Positions 35,448 through 45,250 of a DNA stretch of 64,000 nucleotides are shown in pieces. The notes beneath the pieces are model-generated. The model ran no database searches. It saw only the letters and a list, made by a program, of their open reading frames with translations, and was not told the DNA's origin. The DNA is from Eutreptiella sp. 'Long Island Sound 2002' (Eukaryota > Euglenozoa > Euglenophyceae > Eutreptiales > Eutreptiaceae): the NCBI GenBank assembly GCA_964036045.1, contig OZ038378.1, forward strand, positions 186,409,128-186,473,127, in the 5' to 3' direction. Position numbers and translations under genes: made by a program. Numbering within the stretch: position 1 is the stretch's first letter; each line of letters opens with the position of its first letter.

Positions 35448-35468
35448 CAAACCTCAAACCTCAAACCT
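35448..35468 (+). repeat. LINE 3' tail, three CAAACCT units
   Basis: Three exact copies of CAAACCT lie between the 3' region and the right target-site duplication. LINEs of several clades end in short tandem repeats instead of poly(A), so this marks the priming end. Confidence 0.85.
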
Positions 35469-35484
35469 ATTTTTGCTATATTGC
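35469..35484 (+). repeat. LINE target-site duplication, right
   Basis: Exact copy of 14257-14272 (ATTTTTGCTATATTGC), directly after the CAAACCT tail. Confidence 0.92.
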
Positions 35485-35660
35485 CCCAGAGGCTTATGCC
35501 TAATGTTTGTCCTGTCCTGCCTGTGAAGGGGGTGGATGATATGCATGTCTTGTTTTGTACGCAATTCCGTCTAAGGATGGCCGCCGATTTTTCATGGGTG
35601 TTATGTCCAAGAAGAAAAAAAAAGATAAAGAAAAAGAAGTGTAATCAGTGCAAGCAGTGA
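35485..35660 (+). pseudogene. decayed retroelement RT gene, 3' part
   Basis: Downstream of the LINE the frame that ended in FAIL at 14272 resumes as PQRLMPNVCPVLPVKGV and stays open to a Lys-rich end near 35,660. The phase is preserved if the LINE plus one duplication copy is ignored. This is good evidence that the LINE landed in this gene. Confidence 0.6.
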
Positions 35661-36496
35661 AAAAAGATGGCGTGCCAAGAGGTGCCATCCCGGTTGTGCT
35701 AACGCGCAATTTGGCTGTGGGGAACACTTATACGATAATAATTTATGTCCAAGGTGGCAAGTTAGAAGGAAGTGAAATCAGTGAAAAAAGTTCTGAAAAA
35801 GAAGTGAAATCAGTTTTGTGACGAAGGGTCAGCTTAAGGATGACGGTGCTGTTTGGAAGGAGATGTGTGGGGGAGCTGAAAATGATGCTCAGGGCCATGG
35901 TTGTGTCGCCATCCGATTCCCGAGTGCGTGCAAAGCAGGTGCCACAGACCGGGTGACTGGACGGCCAACAGTGACCCCCGTGGAAATGGGTGTTTCCCCC
36001 CTTTTGATCATCAAAACTGACCGAAACCCCCCTCCACACCAGGTTTTTTCCTACTGGTTTTGGGGCCGATAAGTAGCAATATGTGGTGCAAAGGTAGTGT
36101 TCCGTCACCGTGCGGGAGTGCGCTGCAGACAAACATCGGTTTCCACCACTCCATTTTCACTGTCAGAATTCTGACAGTGCCCCTTTTGTTCGCATCCCCA
36201 GTTGGGCCGCCTAAGGGCGTGGCATCCCCCCCCCTCTACCCTCCCCTAAAGCATACGGTCCCAGTCCAGGTTACTTGGCCAAAGGGGGCCAGCACACGCA
36301 AGGTGACTCGGGGGAAAGACAGTAACATTAGGGTGCCTTTCTCTGTTTGTAGCATAGAAACACTGATGTGTTGACAAAGCAAGGCCAACAGGCGCAGTGA
36401 TTTGTATGGTAGCACATTTGTATCATACCAATGATCTCATGGAACTGCCGAACATTGCTGCATATGCATACCGGGATGTGAATGTGTAGAGCGCGT
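35661..36496. other. spacer without recognisable genes
   Basis: Short G+A-rich repeats near 35,760-35,815 (AAGTGAAATCAGT twice), then unremarkable sequence up to the Ty3 element's LTR. No gene is seen. Confidence 0.5.
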
Positions 36497-36839
36497 TGAA
36501 ACCAGACCGGGTGGTCAGGAGCAGAGGTCGCAGTGGCATGGGCAGCAACATTGCTTGGCATAGAAGACATAACGATAGTGTTGACTGAATAGTATCCTGC
36601 AAACAGATATGGTACACATAGCCAATGAAATACCTGATATGCACATATGAGAAATCCACCCTATCATCCACTAATTGAATAACTACTAAACATCCAAGAA
36701 TGCCTTATCCATCCCACATCCTATGTTCCTAACAAGGAAATGGAATATGATATACCCTATCCCACATATATCCCATATATAGGGCCATATAATGCTCCCT
36801 TAGGGGTAAAATGCCAGGGTAGGGTTGTGACCTGCTTCA
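36497..36839 (-). repeat. Ty3 element 3' LTR
   Basis: 343 bp, TG...CA, no difference seen from the 5' LTR. It carries a TATA-like CTATATATGG in the presumed U3 and the gag start codon segment, which here runs into flanking DNA after about 25 codons. Confidence 0.92.
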
Positions 36840-36850
36840 CCCCCCCACTT
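36840..36850 (-). other. polypurine tract
   Basis: Read on the minus strand, AAGTGGGGGGG directly precedes the TG of the 3' LTR, as expected for the plus-strand primer of an LTR retrotransposon. Confidence 0.8.
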
Positions 36851-39800
36851 AAAACGACTGCCACGGGCAGGAAGTACATGCCCAAGAGGAACGTAGCAGT
36901 CACAAACAGCAGCAAATCACAGGTTAGCAAATTTCCTCCCGTACGGAATCGAACCTACGCAGGCGGTCTCGGAGCCCGCCGCACTGCCGCTGAAGTAGCG
37001 CCGATCGGTAGGAATTGAACCACCGTCAATATACAGAAATTGACAGACGGGATCCCGCAGGTTCCGCAATAAGTAGTAGGCGAAATCGCGAGCTGCGGCG
37101 CGTAGAGTCTGGTCCCTGCGTGTCGCATGAGGCATGTGGGGTCCAGCAGGTAAGGGCAGGTAGTTTTTCAAAGAATTAAAACTAAAGGCAAAGTGAAATC
37201 ACACTTTTAAACAAAACTGAAGGTAATGGTACATGCGAAGCGGCGCGACGCGACAGTGCCAAATTTTTACTTTTGACAAAGAAAAGCCAGCAACAGGGAC
37301 AGGAGACACTGACAGCAACTTAGGACTGTGCCTGCAGCAGGGAGCACGTGGGGAAACAAAGGTAGAGGTCAGGGATGCATGACTGACTTGTGCTCGCCAC
37401 TGTCTTGTGCATGCTTAGGCCACCTAACAAACACGGCCACGATGGCCCACCGTGCGCGCGGTAGCTCACTAATTAGAGGAAAGAGGTCACGATGGCCTCA
37501 GGGTAAAAGAACCGCTTAAAACACTAGGCACAAAGATAAACACGGGTACGATGCCCACACCTTGCACCCACGTGCTTTAGATCGTTTATGAGGGCTTGAT
37601 GTGCTTGATGTTCTTGATGTGCTTGCCCGTAACGCTTGTAGTAATGAGTGAGCTCTTGCTTGTAAGATGTAAACTTGCTTGATGACTTGCTTGTAAAAGA
37701 CCGAGACAAGGCCTAGCCAAAGGCCCACTTGTAAACTGACCCGCCACAAACAAACAAAAAAAAATGAAATCAAGGCCGGTGTGCCTTTCAGAATGTGGGA
37801 AAGCCACGGTTGTGGCTCATGTGATGGTGGGCACGGCTCAGCCAAGGGTCGTGTCCACGTCTTCGATTAAATTTAGCATGTGTGTCACACGTGATGCACC
37901 ACTTAGAGGGTAAAGGAGGAGGTACGGAGATGGGATGAGGGTGTGAGTAGACACACTTAAATAGACAAACCTCATAACCATGTAATAATAACCTGACCTC
38001 ACTGCTAACCCCTCACCTAGGAGCCATACTACGTATATATATCACATATACACATAATAGAGCGATGCACGCCGACAAACACAAGACACACTTGTGCGCG
38101 CACACCCACTGGCAGGGCCCGGGGGCACACACTCGCCCGGAGGGCATCACAGAGTGTGGGTCTCGCGGTGGCGGCCTTGGGGCACGTGATGGTGGCACTC
38201 CACACATACGGCACGTGCAAGAGTTTCCACAAACTACCCACGTACACACAACAAACAGTAAGCATATCCACAATAGAACACGTGTATAGATACGCCACCT
38301 TGTTGCTTGGTGTTCGTGTGTGTCTTGGGGGCGTGCGTATAAACACTTAGGTTAGCTTGCGTGTTACCTTTGTCGGTGGGTGTGCAACCGGCGGGCCGTA
38401 GCGCAGGGGGTCACCTCCAGGTCGCAAATTGGGGAGGTCGCCCGTACGGTCCCGCTGGTGAATCAGCCCACCCTACTCCCCGGGGGCACGATGACACGCC
38501 CCGAAGGAGTTTTACTCCCCCAACCCCTCTACACCGTGTATGACGGATTCATGTTTACACCTCCGTGTGTAAACTTGGGCCGGTGTACACGGCTACAAAA
38601 CCCCAAAGGTAGGTGTCAACCTAGGTCTTGCTTGCTCGGGGGGCGGGTGATAACCAACGTAATAGGCAACCACATAATCCCGTAACTAAATTAATGGCAT
38701 GCGCACACACACGCTACCATTGGCCACGGGCACACCCGGTTTTGGTGTGTCTCGGACAGAGAGACTCGTGTGTGTTGTGGAAATCCAAGTCCACGCACGG
38801 GTCTCTATAAAGAAAAATGCCACGCCCATATCCCAACCCGTTTGGTTGGGTGTTGGGATAGAGGACCCCTCGGGTGTTGTGGAAATCCAAGTCCACTCGT
38901 GGGGAACTCTAGAGAAAACATTAATATACATATTCTCTCATAAACATATGCATGTGCACACTCGCCCTTTTCATCATATTGTTTGTTCCCTCTCGTTGCA
39001 GGCAGGAACTCCCCCGCAAAATTCATCAAGGACATGAAGTGCACACCCAGCCAGCATGCGGCCCCATGCAATGGCAATGGAGGGTACCCACTCCCAACCC
39101 GGGCACGCATAGCGACCGGGGTCAAATACCCAGGCGGCGGAGACGGCCCAAATCCGCAACGCCACTCTCTGCCTTTGAAGACCCCACCCACTCATAGAGT
39201 GACGGGGCAAAGGCACCCATTGCAATTCATATTAGAATACTTGTATTGTAGAGGACGACCCCTCCCTCTAGGCTTAAGTCCTCGCCGTATGTAGTGGCAA
39301 TTTTGCACGCCACGAAATTTTTTCCACGTAATGTGAGCCACACGAGTACTTCGTACCTTGTATACCTACCCTCGTGTGGACAAGGGCAAATCGGTGGAAA
39401 ACCATCACGCCCAACACAAAAAGGGAAAATGGGTTGTACCCGCCAACCCAACGAAGTTTTCAAGCCTTCGCCATTTTGAGCAAATGATTTAGCTCGTTGG
39501 CTTGGGTCACGGGTCAGGGACGGTCGTGGGGTCGTGGTTTCGGTACGGGGCGGCACTCCGAAACCTTGCAAACACCACCATGCGCACAACCCGGCAGAGT
39601 CTTCGGGAAGTGCTTGCCACGTTGTTAGCACCCTTGACAGGGGGCGTCATCGTGGGCAGGACTGACGGCAGTAGTCCTGGTGGTGGTAGGAGTGCTCCAG
39701 TAAGACCCAAGGATAGGGGTTTGAATGGCATTAAGACCCCCGAAAGAACACGTCCCACTTCCGCCCCAGGCTATATGCCACGCCACCCCACCCCAAGGAC

Positions 39801-40004
39801 TCTCAAGCCTTTAGCGGTGAGAGAGGTAGACGGTGGGGTAAACCTGCGGTACCCACCGCCCTGCTCCGGTGGGGATTTTTGTAACCGAGGAGCGCGCCGT
39901 GCATGCACATCTTCTTTCCTGTCTCCCACCGCTTCTCGCTCTCTCCTCCCTTCCCCAAACAATAATATATCCATATTGGTTAGGGTTTTCTTTTCGTGGC
40001 ACGC
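36851..40004. other. 3' noncoding region of the Ty3 element
   Basis: About 3.1 kb between the pol stop and the polypurine tract without a recognisable gene. It contains a tRNA-like segment (36935-37012), CTTGCTT-rich stretches near 37,590-37,700 and a 23-base direct repeat at 38772-38794 and 38874-38896. A plus-strand frame at 39502-40074 (190 codons) has no recognisable domain. The length is unusual for the family, and nested insertions are possible. Confidence 0.5.
36935..37012 (-). tRNA. tRNA-like segment, anticodon position CCG
   Basis: Read on the minus strand, a 7-bp acceptor stem (CCTACCG with CGGGAGG, one mismatch) encloses an A-box-like CTTCAGCGG, an anticodon loop CTCCGAG on a GC stem, and a perfect B box GGTTCGATTCC. 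The T stem carries an extra G, so folding is imperfect. A second B box (GGTTCAATTCC) lies immediately upstream, at 37013-37023. This may be a tRNA-Arg-like gene, a pair of fossils, or an element-borne structure. It is not called as functional. Confidence 0.3.
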
Positions 40005-43000
40005 TCATGAGAGCGGTCCACCAAGGTGGGCAAGGATGTCAACGGTTTGGGTGAGATTCTGTTTCTGCAAGTAATCTCTCCAAACTTTGTTGTAGGATGG
40101 TAAGAAGGTTTCAACGGGTTCCTCGGTATCCCAATCCTTGGTATAACCCTCCCACCGCACCTTGAAGAGAAGTCTCTTGCGGTAAGTACGGTGACTTAAT
40201 ATTTTCTTGACATTATAGGTGTCCTCCTCAAACTGGGAGGGCACCCTAGCAACCTCCTCCGTGTAATTTAGAGGCACGGGGGAGCGAGGGGAGTTGACCG
40301 TTTTCATTAAACAATCAACGTGGACGTCAACTAACCTCCGTTGGTCCACTTGAATAACATAGAGGTCGTGCGCCTTCTTGGCCACAACCTCATAGGGCCC
40401 ATCCCAATAGGGACAAGTCTTATCGCCAAGATTTTTGCGTTGGCGACGGACCCATACGCGGTCCCCTTTTGAGAAATTGGGGGACATCCTCCTACTCTTA
40501 TTATACTTACGAGCCATTGTCTCTTGCACTTGAATCATAGCCCTCCGTGCAAGAGCAATAAGCTCCTCACGCCGTTGGAAATAGTGAGCGGCGTCTTGGG
40601 CCACCCCCTTAGGCTCAGCAAGAGGAGGCCCCTTAGTACGGTTGTGTTTACCAAACACAATCTCGTTAGGTGTATAACCTGAAGGACCTGAAGGCGGGTC
40701 TGGTGCCACACAAAACGAGAGTGGACAGGATCCATGGGCGCCAGGGGTCGAATATGGTGTGTGCCCGGGACCACAGATGCCTACCGATGATGAAATGTCG
40801 TTGTTGTCATTATGTATTTGCGTGCCGAGGGCAATCAGCCCGACTTTGGGCCACCAGAACATCCTGTCTACTGTTGCATTGTTTGTTTGCACTAGCCTCA
40901 TGGGCATGGCCGTGTTTGTCTGAGGAGTTTTTGTACTTGTGCTCGCCCCTTGCAGCCTGTAGTCTCATGCCACGCTCGTACAACGGCGGGCAAAACCTCT
41001 ACCCAATTGGTTTTCTTTTTCTTCAAGGTAATGGCTTTAGCAACGGCACGCCTTAGCTGCTTGCCAGTATTTTCGGCCTTGCCATTACCTTGGTGCCTAC
41101 CCGCGAGACACATAGTCGAGCGGGCACCAATCTTAGAACAAAGGGTTTGGAAATATTGGCTCACAAATTGTGGCCCACGGTCGGAGCATATTTCACGAGG
41201 GGCTCCGAACCTATCCACCCAGCGCTCCATTACCAAATGGGCCGCTCTTCTCCCCGTTAGCCCTTCATCCTTGTCTCCATGACGGGGTTTAGGAATAGGG
41301 ATCGCGATGAGGTAGCCGGAAAGCCGGCATACACATAGGAGCATTCGGTCATACACCTCTCCATCGTAGGAGGTGGAAGGGTAGTGAAACACATCAAGCG
41401 CTATGGAGTCCATGGGCTCCATAGGTATAGGCATAGGGGTCATGTACCCTTGCTTGCGCTTGGTGTCATGCGTGTGAATGGCACATGAGGGACACGTTTG
41501 ACATTGCAGTTCCACTGCTTTGTACAACCCCTCACCTTCCACGCCATGGTTAATTTCCTTCCAGTGTTTTTCCACACTGGAGGTAGTTAAGTGAAATGCA
41601 TCATGGTATTCGGCTACCAAACGATGCACTAGCGGCGTAGGAACACACCACCGTCCATTACGGACGAGCTTGTTATCCACCAACCTCACTCCATCTTGGA
41701 AGCTCCCATTCAAGGCATCTTGCCACATTTGTTTGTAGCGTTGACAATTTGGGTAGTGTTTAGCCCAATTTATCTCAAAAACATTGGGAGCATCCTCCCC
41801 ATGTATAGGGGTTGCTTTTTTGTGGGACTTCCAAGATTTTTTTATCTTGACAATTCGCTCCAGTCTCCGAAGCTTTCTCTTTTGCTTCGTCCCCCCCCCC
41901 ACTGGAGGCGAAGCCAGAGGGGGTGGATCACACGCGGGTGCCCCTTGAGCCCGAGGCGCCGCTTTAGACCTAGTAACAACGGGCGCCACAACCGCCCTAA
42001 ATACAAGGGGGCGGGCGAGAAGTTCCTCCTTCTCGGCCGCCATCATGTCCCGCACATCCCCGGCCGCTTGGGCCGTCCCATGTATGGACACATCACCCAA
42101 CGCCGGGTTAGCAGGGTAAGCCCAACGGGACAAGAAATCACCCACGGGGTTCACTGGCCCCGGAGTGTAAACCACATGGAGGTCGAATTTAGAGAACAAT
42201 TCATGCCAACGCGCTTGGCGTGGAGAGGGACCCCCCACGGTTTTGAGGTCCTCCGTAGCCCAATTTTCAAGGCTACGGTGGTCCGTACGGACCTCCACGC
42301 GCTTGTTCCCCACCCAGCCATGCCATTTTAAAAGCGCCGCCACTATGGCGTAGCACTCTTTCTCCCGAGGGCTCCAATTCAATTGGCTGCCTGACAATTT
42401 GCGGGAGAAAAAGGCAAGGGGGCGTAGGGCACCATCGGGACCTTCCTGCTGTAGGGCCGCCCCCACCGCCCAATTACTAGCGTCCGGGGTGAGGACAAAG
42501 TCCTTATCCCAATCGGCTAGTTGGAGGGGAACAATATCCGTAATAGCACGCTTGAGCTTCAAAAAGGCCTCGTTAGCCGAAGCATTCCACGTTAGGCCTA
42601 TCTTTTTGCCATTCTTATGCTTAGGCAAATCCTTCAACATATTAATCAAAGGGGTAGCTATGGAGGCGTAGTGTTGGACATAGCCCGAATAATAGTTGGC
42701 GAGCCCCAAGAACCCCCGGAGCTCCCGAACATTATCCGGTTTGTCCCAACGCTCAAGCGCCAACATTTTCCCTGGCGCCGGCCGACGTGTGCCATTTTCC
42801 AACACATGGCCACAAAACTCAACCGAACGAACAAAGAAATCGGTTTTGCTAACCGAAGCAACCAACTCCTCTTTTCGTAGCCTATCCAACACGGCACGCA
42901 CGTCGCGGTCGTGGTTAGCCAATAGCTCCTCCTCCGTCGCACCGGAGGAACCAATAATAATATCATCAATATATACGTCCGCACAATCCAAACCCTGCAA

Positions 43001-45190
43001 AACATGGTCCATGACCCGTTGAAAAATAGCGGGCCCATTCTTGATACCCATAGGCATAACACGCCATTGGTATCGCTTACCCGCCAAATTCATGGCGGTC
43101 TTAGCCCGGGATTCAGGGTGAAGGGGAATTTGATGAAACCCTTTACTCAAGTCCACAATAGTGAAAATCTTGTGTTTGGATTGATTTTCCAACATGTTTT
43201 CTATCAGGGGGAGGGGGTGTGCGTCGGGCAAGGTAGCCTCATTAAGTTGGCGGTAGTCCACCACGAGGCGCCACTTTCCTTTCTCTTTCTTGGGCACAAC
43301 GAAACCGTTGGACGCCCATTCGGAGGCAGGGCACGGCTCAATCCAGCCACGAGCCAAAAAGTCCTCCACTATTTCTTGCTCCGCCGCAGCACGCTCCCCC
43401 ACCAACCGTATAGGCTTCACGGACTTGGGTTTGGCGTTCGGGTATAGGTCAAGTTTAGCAAACCCCAACCGCTCCGTACCACGGACCTTAGGGTGTTCCT
43501 GGTCCGGACGGAGACGAACCTCCCCACTAAAAACATCCCGCTCATAGTCCGCGAGGATGCGTTTCCTCATGAGCTCCACCTCCGGAGACACAATAGGCTC
43601 TTGGGTGGTGACAACGCCACCCACACGAGAAGCCGCCAACAATCGTGTGGCGCCTTTACGTTTTCGGTAACGCTTAACGGTAGTGGCCCTCCCACCCAAT
43701 AACTCTCGTTCAATTTTCGCAATGCGTGAACGCACGCATTCTTGTGCCTCCAAATCTTCGGGGGTAGGATCAAGAGTAACGGGTGCGAGGAGTTTTTTAT
43801 GGGTCGCCTGATACGTGAGGGTGCGCACCGAAGCCAAATGGTTAGGCACCCTTTCATCCTCCGACTCTTCCTCCGAGGTCATGCCCGGCTCGCCATCCGT
43901 GTTGGGGTTAGAGACGGCCGGTGCCAAAACGGAGGCCACATGACATTTAGTGGCCGCCAAATTTTCCTCCGCAATACCACCGTCCACGTATAGCGCCACC
44001 GTGGACCAACCCCGTTGAGGAAGGGGCGTGAGGTGGTCATTCTGATAGAGACAGGCTTTAGTCTCTGGCCCAGGAAGGTGGTACCCTTGTAAAGTAATTT
44101 CCATAAGGGGTTTCCACCACTCCCTATGTGTCCACTTCGGCCCTACGACGATGGCTCGTAGTTTTTCTTGCCGAATTTTCCGAACACAATCGGAAAACCG
44201 ATGATAGGGAGGGCACATCCAATACAATTTAGAGGGGTCCGCGGGAGTGGAAAAGAAATCTTCAAGCGGCGAAACCCATCGGGTAGCCTGGGCCATACCC
44301 GGGACCCTATTGAAGGCGTCCACGTCGGGGTTTTTGCCAAATTGTTTCTTGACACGTGCGGCCCAATATGGCGTGAGGCCATAGTCAGACTGGGTCCACA
44401 TGGACCCATCACGCCGCGTAGGTAGAACATCACGGGCAAGAGCTTCGGGAGCAAATTCAACGAGCTCCAAAGCACAAGCCCGGTCCTGTACGGGGGCCAC
44501 GGAGGAAGCGGTCAAGGCATAGGATATGTGTTTCTCGGCCTCAACACGGTTAGGCGGTTCGCCACCAGGGGGCGTAACCACAATGGCCGGGGCAGGGTGC
44601 GTAGGAGCGACCGCCCCAATGACTGGAACAGTTAGGCCCCACACGGACTGACGTGACACCTTACCATGAATGGGTTTCACCAAAAATGGTTTGCCGGTTC
44701 GTGGAGCCTCACGGAAGTCCTCAATCCAAAAACGGGAGTGCACTGGATGGTGAGAGTACAAACAATTGAAACGGGCAAAATGGCTCACACAATGTTCGTA
44801 ACCCCATGGGTGCCCCAAAACCATATCCCAAGGTAAATTCGGGACAAGGTACGGGGACACGCCATACTGGGCAACACGAGGAAGTGAAACACTACCATCC
44901 ACAACCCCCGTAAATTGAATTTTGACGTCTATTTGCTCGTCCCCCCCTGGCAAAGGCGTCTCATTATCTGCTTGGAGTAGGCGCCTCCGTTGGGGGGATT
45001 CATATTTTTCGGAGAGTTGGTCTCCAAAAACATTGGGGTTGGCCAAAGCGACCGCTTGGCACCCAAAATCCACCAAAACACGGAGGGCCTTGCGTTCTCC
45101 ATTGGGCAAAACAACCTGAACGGAAAGTTCGGTTTGAATCTCACTAGTCACTATATGCCCCTTCATGACTCTCGATGGAACGAGAGCCAC
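40005..45190 (-). CDS. Ty3 pol polyprotein
   Basis: First exon 40957-45190, second 40005-40687 if a 269-bp insert is removed. Residue numbers count from 45190 (a GTG; the first ATG is MKGH, residue 9). A protease-like segment has LVDFGCQA at 38-46, with DFG instead of the usual D[S/T]G. Residues 287-372 resemble the extra domain of DIRS-type elements (DAFN, YWMCPPYHRFSDC, GPKWTHREWW). RT follows with LVVDYRQLN, IVDLSKGF and YIDD at 740-743, then RNase H (LTPDAS, RTDHRSLE). Integrase has an H-H-C-C region (1195-1236) and Asp1266, Asp1337 and Glu1373 in D-D-35-E spacing. The second exon ends in a chromodomain (VKKILSHRTYRKRLLFKVRW). The product would process gag, copy RNA and integrate cDNA. 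Confidence 0.93.
40688..40956 (-). other. GC-AG intron-like insert in integrase
   Basis: The pol frame breaks at ACTACAG|GCTGCAAGG and useful sequence resumes at CTTCAG|GTCCTTCAGG. Removing exactly 269 bases restores HETTGPSGYTPNEIVFG, the conserved end of Ty3 integrases before the chromodomain. The boundaries obey GC-AG splicing with AG before the donor. Alternatively it is a small insertion with a 4-base CAGG duplication. No terminal inverted repeats are seen. Confidence 0.6.
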
Positions 45191-45250
45191 GGTAGTGTCA
45201 CAGGGGTGCCCGAGGTTTTCTTCTTTCGAAGGGGGCGCCTCTGGGCACCT

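Larger units (their letters stand above)
14273..35468 (+). mobile_element. 21.2-kb APE-type LINE retrotransposon
   Basis: Boundaries are set by a perfect 16-bp target-site duplication. From 5' to 3' the element has dimeric tandem monomers (14273-19086), an interrupted ORF1 (19166-22857), ORF2 with APE endonuclease, RT, RNase H-like and Cys-rich regions (22870-29510), further ORFs (29550-30782 and about 30825-33080), a C-rich 3' region and three exact copies of CAAACCT as tail. LINEs are usually 3-8 kb, so this is exceptionally long. Coding parts contain TAA, TAG and TGA stops and at least five frameshifts, so this copy is probably dead unless some shifts are sequencing errors in homopolymers. 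It sits inside an older RT gene. Clade is not assigned; the APE plus RNase H layout recalls the I group. Confidence 0.9.
33081..35468 (+). other. LINE 3' region
   Basis: Noncoding by appearance: very rich in C-runs (several runs of eight or more C between 33,420 and 34,020), with no protein-like open frame. It holds one relic of the 5' monomer (34398-34613) and ends in the CAAACCT tail. Long frames on both strands are GC artefacts. Confidence 0.65.

Noticed and set aside
38385-38460. Possible tRNA starting GGGCCGTAGCGCAGGGGG.
   Set aside because: Only an A-box-like start; no B box or T arm and no acceptor pairing.
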